The notes beneath the pieces were generated by a model. It did not search any database, was not told the DNA's origin, and saw only the letters and a list, made by a program, of their open reading frames with translations. 64,000 nt of DNA. Source: Glomus cerebriforme (Eukaryota > Glomeromycota > Glomeromycetes > Glomerales > Glomeraceae). Positions 46,955 through 58,350 of the stretch are shown here, piece after piece (position 1 is the stretch's first letter; each line of letters starts with the position of its first letter). The stretch is taken from positions 127,482 through 191,481 of the forward strand of contig QKYT01000181.1 in NCBI GenBank assembly GCA_003550305.1, given 5' to 3'. A program made the translations under genes and the position numbers.

Positions 46955-49161
46955 ATGCGTATATTTTTTGTTGTTCTGGCTAAACCTCTTGGCGAATCGT
47001 CCGCGGTTCACATTACTGAAGAGAATAACACTATTGATGGTAAAACACTCCATGAAAACGATCTCACCACTTTTGAACTCAAGAAATTGATATGGAAAGA
47101 GTTAGTCGGGAATGAAGAAGGTTCCAACAAGGCTAATCAATGGACGCTATGGAAGGTCGAAGATCTCATCGAAGGAGGCGAGAAGTGGAAGGCACTTGAG
47201 GATGTTGAGGATAGTAATACCGAAACTTTCATTAAACATAAACTCAATGGTAAAAAGTTGACTTCAGCTATGGGTCTTAAAGATGTTTTTTCCGTTGACC
47301 CTCCGAGAGGTGTGATCCATATAATCGTAAAAATGCCAACGCCAACGCCCGCCACCACTGGTAAGTGTCTCCCAATGGTTTACCTCTCGAACAAGAAATT
47401 CGCGTTATCTCACATCTTTTTTATTTGAATAGGAACCATTGGTGAATCTTCCATTCCGATGAAACGACCGGGTGAATATCAAACTTCTAACCATGAACCT
47501 GTTGCTCTTTCAGTTGCAGATTTTTGGAATAATCTTGATAAAGCACAAATCGTTCTTAAATCGCTAGAAAATTTTGACGAAACTGCATTCACTTCAGAAC
47601 CATTATCTAGGTACATAGAAGTTAAAGGAAACGAAATTGTGCTGGATGACAATGTAATGTTAAATGCACAAGATCAGCTAATATTTAACAATGGGGAACT
47701 TGTGAATGGATCAACATTATCAACAAAGAATTTTGCGAAATTTCTACGTTTATGTAGATCCCCAGATGGAATAGTCTACGGAATATCAGCACAGAATATA
47801 TTAATAAAAGATTCATACTTGCTGATGATTGAAAAGATCGAAAATGATCGTGAAGATAAAGTAACAAAAGGATGCACCCTAATTGGATCACCTGGCATTG
47901 GAAAAACGCATTTTTCTTTATATCTTGCTTTCTATCTAACTCGTCGGTATACCTCAACAAATATCATTTATCAACAACCAGATGGAAGTAATGTCACCAT
48001 TACTCTTCACATCAATCAACGAAACAGGAGTGTAATTAAATTTCCTAGGGGGTTAGGAGGTGAAGACCCAGAAGTTACAAAAGATAGTTTCTATATTGCA
48101 GATTCCATAGCTCCTTCTTTATGTAAAACGATATACACATTTTTGGTCACAACACCAAAAAATGTTCGATGGCATGAATTCAAAAAGTATAATCCCAAAA
48201 GGTATTATGCTCCGATTTGGACAGAAAAGGAAATTTGGGATGTTTGGGAATGGGATGAGCAGTATAAGGAGAGAATACCTAAAGTTCGAGTTGAGGAATT
48301 GATTAGGAGATGGGGTTGCATACCACGAAGAGTTTTCGTTGAATATAATAATGAACCAGACATTTTAGAATTAATCTCTCATTGTGATACTTATACTTTT
48401 CTTAAAAACGAAGGGGGTGATTTAAATGACAATTATACCGGAAAAGCAATATATATTATTCCTAACTCTGATTTTACAGATAGAAAATATGTTCCCGCTT
48501 CAGAAGAAATATGCAAGGCCTTGTACAGATATCATGAAAGTAATACAAAAGAAAAGATTATTGAAATAATCAAAAATTTTGCAAGGACTGCTGGCGGTCC
48601 ATTATCTGGCAGATTTTTTGAAATGATGGCACATGATGTTTTACGAAAAGGGGGTAAATTTAAGGTGCGACGCTTAACTGATAATGATGAAGATGATCTG
48701 GATCTTCAAGAGCTGGAACTCAAATATTTTGATGAAATCAATGAAATCACTCCAGGGTGTTATAACGTTCCCAAAGATCCAACTTTTAAGTCTATTGATT
48801 CTCTTGTACCCAACCGTAATGGGAGCAATCATTTATACCAAACAACAATCGCAGAAAAACATAACATCAAGGTAATGTTGTCTTTATATTATTAGTTTTG
48901 TTTTTACTATTATTTAAAACTAATTACGCTTGTGTTATACAGGTACATGGTCTTAGTCGATTAAGAAACAAACTGGATCATAATCTACCAATCCATTTAT
49001 ATTTTGTTGTTCCAAATATATTCCGTATGTTTGATAATTATTGTTCGCAGAATTATGTTACAGCAGATGACAAAATATATGTAGGATGGGATAAAAACAC
49101 AGCATGGATTAGAGATAATGTGATTCAATATGTTCTCCTGATCGATTGGTCAGATTTTTAA
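46955..49161 (+). CDS. Crinkler (CRN)-type effector-like protein: Ubl-like N-terminus, P-loop NTPase, REase-like C-terminus
   Basis: Three exons, 46955-47360, 47433-48871 and 48943-49161, give 687 aa. Residues 1-~125 match the ubiquitin-like Crinkler N-terminal domain (IFFVVLAKPLGESSAVHI, ELKKLIWKELVG, LTLWKV-type NQWTLWKVEDLI). Walker A GSPGIGKT is at ~287-294, after a typical SPDGIVYGIS preceding strand. PIWTEKEIWDVWEWD and WGCIPRRVF (~430) fit the NTPase sensor region. A PD-(D/E)XK-like end follows: SGRFFEMMAHDVL (~527), SIDSLVPN (~589), LYQTTIAEKHNIKVHGL (~604). CRN proteins of oomycetes and fungi act in host or own nuclei; in arbuscular fungi some influence symbiosis. No classical signal peptide, as is usual in this family. 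The frame is fully open. Confidence 0.85.
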
Positions 49162-50727
49162 TTATAGCTGATTGAGCATAAGATTACTTTTATGATTTTA
49201 ACTATCAGATTATGCAAATAAACAAAGAAAAAGTGCGCCCATTGCAACCCAATGTGAGTGAAAATCTTTATTAATTTTTTCCATTGATTATAATAAAATT
49301 AAAAGATACAGTATAATAAAAAGAATGGAGTAGCGAGTCTAAAAGAAGGAATTTCTCGAGCCCTAAACCGCAAATTGATACTGCGCCATCGAGACACAAT
49401 GACAATTACATACAATTACTTGTTCTCGAGATACTAATAATAAACAGAAGTTAGCTCGTTTTTACATGTATTGCATCATGCGTCATAGGTCATAGGTGTA
49501 ACCGTGACGATCAAAAACCACGTGAGCGTTCAGGTCAAAATTCGAAACATTTTGGAGATAATGAAGGAGAAATTGAAGAAGAAGAAAGAAGTGAAGAGAT
49601 AGAAATTGTTAAGGAAGAAATTGAAGAAAGTGAAAGTGATAGAGAAGAATAAAAAGAAATAAAAATAGAAAACATGATGGGAAAATAAAATAGGAGAAGT
49701 AGAATAGAAAATTAAATTAATGATGAACGAAATGTCATTAAAAGAATAAGAATGGTAAAATAGATATAAATATCTGAAGAAAATGTCAAGAATGTAGGAA
49801 TAGAAAATGGAAGCAAAAAGTGAGTTTATGTAACTATATGAGTATTTAAATAGCTCAAAGAGATTTTATTATAATCATAAAATACAAGATGAAAATATAA
49901 TAATTAATGAAGATAATGGAATGGCAAAAGAATATAAGATTGCAATGTCAATGAATCAAGGAAAACCAGATGGAAGATATTGTATTCTAGCAAAGATCTA
50001 TTATGAAAGATATTCTAAGATAGAAGAAATGGAAAAATTGATAAAAGAATTAATGAAAAGGAAATGAGTTATGGAAAAGAATTAGAAGGAAGAATAAATG
50101 AAAAAAAAAGATGAAAAATAGAAAGTAAAATAAGAATTAAGATATTACCAAATGTATAATATGAGAGGATAAAGAGTAAAAGTATTTAAAAGTTAAAGGT
50201 TTGGAAAATATGATAAAAAGTACGAGCAAAAAAGTAAAAGTAAAAATATTTAATGAATAAAAATTTGGAGCTCAGAAAATTTGCAATAAAAAGGAAAAAT
50301 CGACATTTATATACAAGATGGAAGAGTACAAAAGGTTATGTGAATAAGGATAAAAGAATGAAAGAAAAAGAATTTGAAAGAGAAAAAACAGATAGTATTG
50401 AAAAAGGAAATACCAGAGAAATTTGAGGCAATAAAATGGAAAGATAATAGAAAAATAAATAAAAGAAAGAGAAAGTTTGAAGGAGGAGAAATTATAGGAG
50501 AAATGAATGAAATGAATATATGAAAAAATAAATACAGTAAAGTATATTGGAAGGACCAAAAGGAAATATTCTTAGAAAAACAATCAATGCCAGAGGGATT
50601 TAGACTTTTAGAGTAGTAAAATGGATTTGAAAAAGGAAGGAATAATGTTAAAAGAAGCAAAGAAAGTATTGGAAGAAGAACTGAAATTGGAATAGTAAAA
50701 AGAAAAAGAGAAAATATATCAGAAATA
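49162..50727. other. purine-rich eroded coding relic
   Basis: The plus strand is dominated by A and G with many GAAGAA and AAAGAA words. Short frames such as IAMSMNQGKPDGRYCILAK occur near 49940-50000 with stops between. It looks like the upstream, decayed part of the Lys/Glu-rich frame at 50728. Minus-strand Phe/Leu-rich frames here are complements of this tract. Confidence 0.4.
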
Positions 50728-51207
50728 ATGGATAAAAATAAAAGAATTATAACAGAAAGTTATAAAGAAATAATCATAGAATCAGAAAAAGAAAAACTTC
50801 AAGAAAAATTGGAAAGGATGTTAGAAAAAGTAGAGAAGGTAGTAGAAATAATAAAAGTCTCAAAGAAAATAAAAACAGAAGAAAGAAATGATGAAATGTT
50901 AACAGGATTATATAGTAAATTACTGAGAAAAACAGAAATAGTAAGTATTGAGAAATGTTATCAATTAGGAAAGAAATTCGCAGAAGAAATAAATAGTAGC
51001 AAGTTTGAATGGGGAATGACAAGAGAACAAATATGTAAAAGAATAGAAAGAGTTACAGGAGAACCAAAGAGAGAAATTAAGAGTAAGTTAAGGAAAGTAG
51101 AAAAAATATATAAGCTATTTAAGGAAGCAAGAGTGGAAAGAATAGAGGGACCAGCACATATACTAAATAAAAGAAAGAACATTTATAGGAGAATACTTAA
51201 GGAATGA
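50728..51207 (+). pseudogene. Lys/Glu-rich ORF with the Rhizophagus-type IYxLF module
   Basis: A 159-aa open frame, ATG start. The first 60 residues are a charged coiled coil (SEKEKLQEKLERMLEKVEKV). The second half reads FEWGMTREQICKRIERVTGE, then EIKSKLRKVEKIYKLFKEAR and VERI. This aligns in order with VNLHKITFRAKKIYILF..GINRI of the gene at 44763-46028. Flanking sequence in the same style is full of stops, so this is probably a surviving segment of a longer dead gene. A tyrosine-recombinase fragment follows 318 bp downstream. Confidence 0.4.
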
Positions 51208-51524
51208 AAGTTCAAGGATTTACGATAAAAGAAAAAAATTAAGTGATTTTACATCAAGTGAAGAAATAAAGGTGGAATTAATAATATCTAATTTATCAGA
51301 AAATGTTGATGGTATAGGGAAGTCAAAAGAATTTAAAGTATTTCAGGAAATTTATAAGTAAAGAATGAGAGATGTAAAAAGTTTCATGAAGGAAACAGTA
51401 TAGGCTTTTGAAAAATTAATGAACAAGGATCTAAAAAGTACTGAATGGAAGGAATAGTTAAATGACTAGTAAAGTTAATTTGAGGAATAATCATTATGGA
51501 ATAGAACTATAATAAAAGAATATA

Positions 51525-51782
51525 TTGTTTCTTACAACAAGAACACCTCACACTCCAGCTTCAGTGGACACCATAGCGAATTGGATTAAGTCTATCATTA
51601 GAATTTCTTCTCCTTCTTCCTCGGCTAAAGATATGCGCACTTTTGCTACCTTTTTTCTTCAAAATGCAGGCGCTAGTCTAACTTCTGTACTAGCTCTTGG
51701 GAATTGGTCCAGTAATTCTACTTACCAAAAATTTTACCAACGCGGAATTAAATTAATGCTTGAACGAAATCAAACATATTAG
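51525..51782 (+). mobile_element. tyrosine recombinase C-terminal fragment
   Basis: An 85-codon plus-strand frame reads TPASVDTIANWIKSIIRISS then AKDMRTFATFFLQNAGASLT, ALGNWSSNSTYQKFYQRGI. This matches the end of a tyrosine recombinase. The usual HxxR is KDMR here (His replaced), the W of the H/W box is in LGNW, and a Tyr in TYQKFY sits where the nucleophile is expected. The N-terminal half is missing. Cryptons and DIRS-type retroelements carry such enzymes, and inverted repeats start 40 bp downstream. A fragment, not an active gene. Confidence 0.5.
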
Positions 51783-51812
51783 ATAGAGTGTAACAATAGA
51801 TATATTACTCCA

Positions 51813-52125
51813 CAGTAACACATGATTTATTTGTCCCGCAGTTATGAAATTAATTTTACGAATTTATGAAGTGCATTTGAAAATTAATGAATAACAAGGG
51901 ACAAATAAATCACATGCCCTTCCATAAATAACTATATTACACTTAATTATTAATCGTTTAATATAATCATTAAACTTTTTTTTTTAAAAAAAAATGGCCT
52001 AAAGTGGCTTATTACGACTAAAATCTATTACGTAATACTGATGTATTGTTATAGTGTGTACTCTGTTTATCTTGCTGCAATTAATAAAATGGCGTGATTT
52101 ATTTGTCCCTTGTTATTCATAAATT
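51813..52125. repeat. cluster of inverted copies of GATTTATTTGTCCC
   Basis: A perfect 27-bp inverted repeat joins 51887-51913 and 52094-52120 (GTGATTTATTTGTCCCTTGT then TATTCAT on the right arm). A third copy of the GATTTATTTGTCCC core lies at 51824-51837 in direct orientation with the right arm. Both arms are extended by TACGAATTTATGAA-type similarity. This could be the end of the recombinase element or a separate foldback MITE. Confidence 0.6.
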
Positions 52126-52251
52126 CGTACATTTGACAAAATTGATGTATATATAAACCAGTATATTACTATTTATCTGAGTGACAGTTTTTTTACAACC
52201 TATTTGTCACGCATAGCGTATCACACCCATTTCACGTGTTAGTGTATAACT

Positions 52252-52514
52252 CAGTGTATCATTTGTCATTATTCCTAATCCTTTGTCATTTGATCATTTC
52301 AGTCATTTGATTTTAATTGGCTGATATCTTATCATGTGATTCCAATCGAAAAATAAAAAAAAGAAACCAAGCATAATGCAGGCCAGAACTATAGTACCGG
52401 CTAACATTATATTCAAATGACTCGGATCATTTGTCATTTAAGTAGTGAAATGACACGTCATTTGTCATTTATCATTTGAATCATTTGTCATTTCAAGTCA
52501 TTTGCCGAACACTG
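52252..52514. mobile_element. 263-bp hAT-type MITE with perfect 8-bp target duplication
   Basis: Ends CAGTGT and ACACTG are flanked by identical GTATAACT (52244-52251 and 52515-52522). The interior repeats CATTTGTCATTT and its complement many times. CAGTG termini and 8-bp duplications indicate the hAT superfamily, like the element at 35280-37003, but subterminal motifs differ. Confidence 0.8.
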
Positions 52515-52693
52515 GTATAACTCCTTAACGCGCCAAAAAAGTCACATTACTGAATTTTTTTTTTGGACTAGGGTGAATAAGATAATATAAATACTGACAA
52601 TTTTCTGATAAAAATCATAATGAATTTTTTTTTCTAAAAGAGTTATTTATTAAATTTTACCTTTTTTTTTTAGTTTAAATAATAATAAGCAAA

Positions 52694-53398
52694 ATGGTAA
52701 TTTGAATACAAAATGTTTCATAGTTCTAGATCAAAAGACTTATCTCTTTTTATTTTATAGCCTTCCAGTCCTAGACAAAATACAAGCCAACAAGCTCAGC
52801 AACCACAAGTGAACAGGAATAATGTACAAATTATTAATGATGTCATGAGGGCCATGCGAGAAACAATAAATCAATTAAGAAGTGATATGGGAGAAGACAT
52901 GAAAGAAATCTTGAAAGAGTATCACGTTAAAGTTATGAAAGAATTAATGAGCATGTGCGACTTTTTAAATATGCCTGTATTATTACTAAATAGTTATGAT
53001 GAAGTAATATCTCTTTTCATTATTTTAGGGACATGAGGTCATGCAATCGCATCTGTAATTCTAGAATTACAGATAAAAATCAATTAATTCACCCACTCCC
53101 AAATTATCAAAATATACTTCCGGATGATGTCGTCGAATTATATTTTCCCACTACTGTTAGTAAATTGCGAGGTTTATCTGGTTTGTACAGTATACTTATG
53201 TAATCTCATTTGTTTTTCTTTTTTAAATTTTTTTTATTCAAACAATTATCGATAAGCTTCCGAACTGACTCATCATTTTTAAATATAGGATCTGAAATTC
53301 AGGCATTGTTAGATTTTTATGGAATTGAATCTGGAAATGAGGATCTCTATGAAAAAATGGAACGGCTTGCAAGATACCTCGGAATAAATTTGTTATAA
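52694..53398 (+). CDS. small multi-exon protein of unknown function, model uncertain
   Basis: Proposed exons: ATG alone at 52694-52696 before GTAATTTG; 52761 to about 52980 (PSSPRQNTSQQAQQPQVN, IINDVMRAMRETINQLRSDM, HVKVMKELMSMCDFLN); then from near 53029 to 53180 (DMRSCNRICNSRITDKNQLI, PDDVVELYFPTTVSKLRGLS); 53289-53398 (SEIQALLDFYGIESGNEDLY, ARYLGINLL). The last junction is clean. The junction between the second and third parts cannot be phased with GT..AG sites I can see (donor near 52981, acceptor TTTTAG before GGACATG), so a 1-base frameshift or an unusual splice is present. The Gln-rich start is followed by a helical, likely coiled region. An inverted, decayed copy lies at 58000-58350. 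Confidence 0.4.
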
Positions 53399-53772
53399 TC
53401 TTTAGTGTCTATTGATGTGCAACGGTGGTTCATCTCTACGCGTATTGGATTTCTTTTATTAAATAATGTAATAATTAATTGTTTGCAAAATTTAATGTTG
53501 CTAAAATATTTGCTTTAATTTAATATACTTAATAAATATAATAATATATTTGTGCGACACACTGATTTTCATTTTTCGTCTAAATTAAAAATTTAATTTA
53601 TGAGAAAAAGACAATGAGGTTTGCTTGAAAAGTTTTTAACGCTAGTCACGCCTTTTTTTTTTTTTTTTTTGATATGAATTACAATGAATACATGTTATGA
53701 ATAATATACATGTAGTTAAGTTGCCTCATTCTTCTTTGATGAACCGACGAATAAGCATTACCATTTCTAGCA
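53399..53772. other. intergenic, nothing recognised
   Basis: AT-rich 3' flank, with a long T run near 53651-53671. No coding signal. Confidence 0.4.
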
Positions 53773-54198
53773 TTAACTATTATTTCCTGTTGATGTTGAA
53801 CATATTCCACCCATAGTTTCTTGCCAATTATCCTCCCTAAATTCTAAGGTAAACGTGTCTTCCACTATGTTATCTAAGTAATCCCCCTTTTCATAACAGT
53901 CGTAATTATATGTTGGAAATGTAATTACTTGATTATTCCTACCATAAAACCAGTTACAGTATATCAATTTTTTCCTGAAAGTTAACGGAAGAAATTTGTT
54001 ATTTGTATGTTTACAATCATTTGCTGCGTTATTAACGAACTGTAAAGAAGAATGAAAAGAAATAAAATAGACGAATAGATAACCTAGAGCAAACAAGAAA
54101 GATCCCAGAGTGACAGTACGTTGTAGAGAAGGTAATGGATCGTTTTTTATTAGGTAATATAAAGAAGACATCCCATGACAATATCCAATCATCAACAT
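53773..54198 (-). CDS. hypothetical 141-aa membrane protein
   Basis: An intact minus-strand frame with an ATG (54198). The N-terminal third has a hydrophobic stretch, TLGSFLFALGYLFVYFISF (~residues 30-48), likely one transmembrane helix, and a weaker one near residues 2-16 (LMIGYCHGMSSLYYLI). The rest is polar with several Cys and aromatic residues (LIYCNWFYGRNNQVITFPTY, YNYDCYEKGDYLDNIVEDTF), perhaps an extracellular domain. No known family recognised. An upstream exon is possible because TTCCCTAG precedes the ATG by about 15 bp. Confidence 0.4.
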   Translation of the reverse strand: MLMIGYCHGMSSLYYLIKNDPLPSLQRTVTLGSFLFALGYLFVYFISFHSSLQFVNNAANDCKHTNNKFLPLTFRKKLIYCNWFYGRNNQVITFPTYNYDCYEKGDYLDNIVEDTFTLEFREDNWQETMGGICSTSTGNNS

Positions 54199-55408
54199 TG
54201 TGAACGTATTTAACTAGGGAAGAAGGATCAGAATCAAATTGTGTTAGTTGTTTAATCTACAGACTAGTTTTACTAAAGAAAATAACGAAGTTGGTGAATA
54301 TACATTTCCATTGTTATTCAGAAGTGTAACCCTAACTTTAAACAGCATATCAAGTTATTATTTCAATTAATTAAAGATAAATCAAAATTCAATAAAGTTG
54401 TTTCTCGAAGAATAGCATTCTTTGGAATAGTTTTTTACCAATATTGACGATTAATTTGTTTTAATTGTTCGAGGACGATAAATACAGCGGTATGAACATG
54501 TCTATGGCAAACGAGTTACAAAAAGGAAACACATTTGAACTAATGTCGATATATAAAAAAGAAATGTTAAATCATTATCCTGTGAGTGACTTGACCAAAG
54601 AGTTCTTAAGTAGATTTCAATAATATATAAATCAATATTAAAAAGATTTTAAATGATTCTGTATATTTATATGAAATCTACTACTATCAAGAATATCAAA
54701 AATGATGAGACATGATAATTCGAATAATTAATAATGTCAGTTTAAAAATTGTGTATACTGTACAAATTTCATGTAAACATATAAGAATTTTATTTGACAA
54801 TTATTATCATCTACTCTTTTCATAGATTTTTAATTTCTTCTGAGTCATTATTTCCGCATCATTACAAAGTAAATGAAAATTGACAAGAAATGTAGCAGTA
54901 TATTTCTTCTCTTTTTCAGGGATATATTTCATTACTTGTTTTTAAAATTTCTTATTCATTTGTAATTTTATTAAAATAACAAATAAATTTTCACTTGTTT
55001 TAATCATTCTTTAGGATGAATTTGTTCCGAACTTCCGGTATATTTCGGCAGCTACATACAGTATTTAAGGAAAAAAAAGTAGATTGGTAAAGTATTTTAC
55101 AAATGATATTTCAAATTGTCTAGCCAGATTAAATTTATAAGCCACAAATGTTTATCGTCATTGTTTCCGATCGGACAGCCGAGATATCCTCTGATCATGT
55201 GGTTTATTTACTTTCCAGTATGTTTTTATGAATCACTTTAGCAATGGTTAAAAAATTTTGCAGTTTAGAAATATCCAATTTTTATTAAAAATTTTGTAAG
55301 AATCTTAGTAATAAGTGTCTATACATAATATATAAATAATAATAACTAAAGTAAAGGACTTCAAAAGCTCTAAACTTGGTGGTTTAGAAGCTGAAAAGTT
55401 GTCAATTA
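54199..55408. other. intergenic; one short possible ORF
   Basis: A 43-codon frame (MNMSMANELQKGNTFELMSI..) at 54492-54623 on the plus strand looks protein-like but is too short to support alone. The rest is AT-rich with nothing recognised. Confidence 0.3.
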
Positions 55409-56470
55409 AAATGTGACATTTCTTGGAATATTGTCATATGGTGGATAAAATATTTTAAGCTGACTGTCAACAAGTTCAATTTGCCACTGAAAATAAAAAA
55501 TTATACATAAATATCATAAATTATTTAAATTTAAAAAAAAATTATTAAATACCTCATCATTTCCATCGATTCTTCCTTGTTGACCAACGACTTAAAAGTT
55601 TTATTGTTGATTGTAAATGTGAAATCATGACTACGTAAATTTAACTTAAAGTAATGTTTTTACATAAGTTCCATTATTATTTGGATTACAATTCGAATAA
55701 CGATTATTCCCTTCTCCACAACTTACTGTAGTAAAATTTTTATCGGTAGAATTAAAATAATAAAATAATAATTAAATGTGAATGTTTGAAATGCCTTCTG
55801 CATGTTCAGCTGTTGGAGATTTATAATGATTACTTAAATATAATATCTTATCACTTTCTTTATGCTTTAAACAATAGTATCATTATAACAAACTGTATTA
55901 TATCGATAGGGTTCTTTTTCACTATTGTGAGTTACACACGTTATATACCAATACGCATTTGTTCCTGGCAGTTTTTCACCAACAAACACCTAAAAAGAAA
56001 AAAAAGTGTAAATAAATTGATATAGATTAATTAACCATTTAAATATTAAATACATACAACTCTTTGATGATTTCAGTTATAGCTAGATAAATATTTGCCT
56101 GTCACAACATGTTTCAAAGCAATTAAAGAACCATATTTAATTAGTCTTGATTTGTCAAACACGACATCATTAAATATTTTAATTGTTTCATTTACTGAAT
56201 TATTACCATCTACTCTTTTAATAGATTCATTTTTAAAGAATTCATTCGGATATGAATTAAAAAAGAAACATTTTAGGATCATTAATTTCCGCATCAGAAA
56301 TATAACGAGAAGTATCTGAACTATTATTAAATTTTCTATTCTTCAATTTTTCTATACAAGTATTTTTATAAATTTCAAAAGTCGGATGTGATTTAAGAGC
56401 TTTAATCAGTTTATCAAATGATGATAGTAACGTTTCATTTACATTTTTAATTTTATCGTTTTTTTTTAAG
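55409..56470 (-). pseudogene. decayed MIR-family copy, minus strand
   Basis: All exons are traceable on the minus strand. The Gag-like part starts near 56470 (SSFDKLIKALKSHPTFEIYK, then a deletion to SDAEINDPK). IKIFNDVVFDKSRLIKYGSL and IALKHVVTGKYLSSYN are at 56073-56200. The third block GEGNNRYSNCNPNNNGTYVK and a damaged SHDFTF-type strand are near 55640-55720, and the end is WQIELVDSQL. Stops and frameshifts occur in the first and third parts. Parts of exon boundaries (CAG before TGGCAAATTGAAC) survive. It is opposite in orientation to the other family members. Confidence 0.65.
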
Positions 56471-57999
56471 CTACCAGCAAATTACCCGATAAATCAAGTT
56501 TATCAGATTATTTAATCAAGCTTTCTGCATTATATAATATGAAAATCATTTATGATGAAATTTAAATAAAGAAGTAAAATCATGTGATAATGGTTCATTT
56601 TTCAAATAAAATTTTCTAGCCAAATTAAAGTTAACCGGATTTTAGTTTCTCATGAAAAAAAAAATCTTTTTTTTTAAAAAAAAAATTTGGCTGATTTAAA
56701 CGATAAATTTTCTTCACGCCCGGTGACACGGGCAAAATCTATCAAATGATTTTATTTCACACACGGGTTCAAAGAAAAAATATTATCTAACCAATTAACA
56801 AATTTTCTTTAATTTATATTAAAAAAAAAAGAAATCTTTGACAAATATGTTAGAAATATGTAATAATATATTTAAATACAAATCTTTATTTTTTCATATT
56901 GAAATATTGAATTATGCTCCTGATCGGAAATTTCTTTTTCTCAAAATCGTGAAAGATTGTAAATGTTATTTTTTTAAAAAATTTTGTTAAAATCTGTAAA
57001 TCTCTCTTCTATGAAACTATTGATTAGTTTATTATTATTATTATTATTTTTTAAAAAAAGGTAAATATTAGTGGACCAGAAGACTGGAACCAGAAAAAAA
57101 TGAAAATATTCCTTCAATAAATTTTTTTTTTATAGTAAATAAATTTGTTAGAAAAAAAAAATTTTTTCTCATAGTAATTTTATTACCATATTCACAATGG
57201 TAATATATAATTCTTTGGTATATTGAATGAGATATGATAATAGTTGATAGGTTATCTTCGGTTTATAATGAAGAAATTAACCTTTTTTGATAAACAAAGG
57301 GCATAATTAATTTAATGTTTATTTGAATCGATGTATGTTACTTATTGACCACATCTATCTTCACGACAGGCCGAGCGCTTCTTATGACATGACGTATTGT
57401 GACGCCTAGCTTTCTGATAAAGAAGAATTTATAACGCTCGTATAGTGAACGAATTTATTATTCATTATAAACATCAAATGACTGTTTTAGTAGTAAACAT
57501 ACAGTATCCTCTACATTATACACTTCCTCTATGCATATTAAATAAAAAAAATTCCACGCACGCTAGTTTTGATTTTGAAACGACATTCCTTCGGAATAAA
57601 AATTTGACAAAACAAATTCCATTTAGGTATCTCTTCGGCTGACGCGAGTGACTCATATATACTGGCAAATAAAAAATGAACGCATGTCCACAGACATTTT
57701 AAATAAGACAGACTGGTCTAGACCTTTCCATTTATGATAATAATAAAATATATTCATACTATGCATACTATTTGTTACTTATTACTGGGCGTTATGCACA
57801 TTGCAAATCAAGATTTTGAAATGAATTCAATGCAATATATTATTTTTTTCATATAATTTTTAAAAAAGTTGTTTTTTATTATCAAATTCGATTATAAAAA
57901 TACTAAACCATATTTGTTAAAATGAAATTCTTGGCATTTTGAACTATATAAAATAAAAAGAGATAAAAAAAATGCACTTTTGAACGAGATAGTATAATA
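56471..57999. other. intergenic, nothing recognised
   Basis: No supportable gene. 56710-56730 contains a short hairpin GCCCGGTGACACGGGC. A 65-codon frame at 57445-57642 has no recognisable features. Confidence 0.35.
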
Positions 58000-58350
58000 T
58001 AAATATAGGTATATTTAAAAAGAGGCACATGCTCATTAACTCTTTTATGACTTTAATGTAATATTCTTTCAAAGTGTCTTTCATATCTTCTATCATATCA
58101 CTTCTCAGTTGATTGGTTGTTTCTCACATTTTTACTTCAAAGTTGATCAGTTAGATATTCTATAGCCCTCATGACATCATCAATAGTTTGTCCATTCTAT
58201 TGAAGTCTATTCATTTGTAGTTGCTGAGCATGTGAGAGTTGTTGACTTGTATTCTGTTTAGGATGGGAAGGTTATAAAATAAAAAGAGATAAGTCTTTTG
58301 ATTTAGAACTATAAAATATTTTGTATTCAAATTACTATTTTGCATATTTG
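58000..58350 (-). pseudogene. inverted decayed copy of the 52694-53398 gene
   Basis: On the minus strand, CAAAATAGTAATTTGAATAC then AAAATATTT.ATAGTTCTA, ATCAAAAGACTTATCTCTTT and TCAACAACTCTCACATGCTC correspond step by step to 52694-52800. It continues through ATTGATGATGTCATGAGGGC and GAGTTAATGAGCATGTGC. The splice acceptor TTTATAG of the intact copy is TTTATAA here, and stops interrupt the frame. Only the 5' half of the gene is retained. Confidence 0.7.

Noticed and set aside
47137..47358. Minus-strand frame
   Set aside because: Lies wholly within exon 1 of the Crinkler gene.
50272..51182. Several Phe/Leu-rich minus-strand frames resembling membrane proteins
   Set aside because: Complement of a purine-rich tract, which necessarily yields Phe/Leu/Ser codons.
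56707..56740. Hairpin GCCCGGTGACACGGGC as a third Helitron end
   Set aside because: The following bases are AAAATCTA, without CTAG or another CTRR ending at the right distance.
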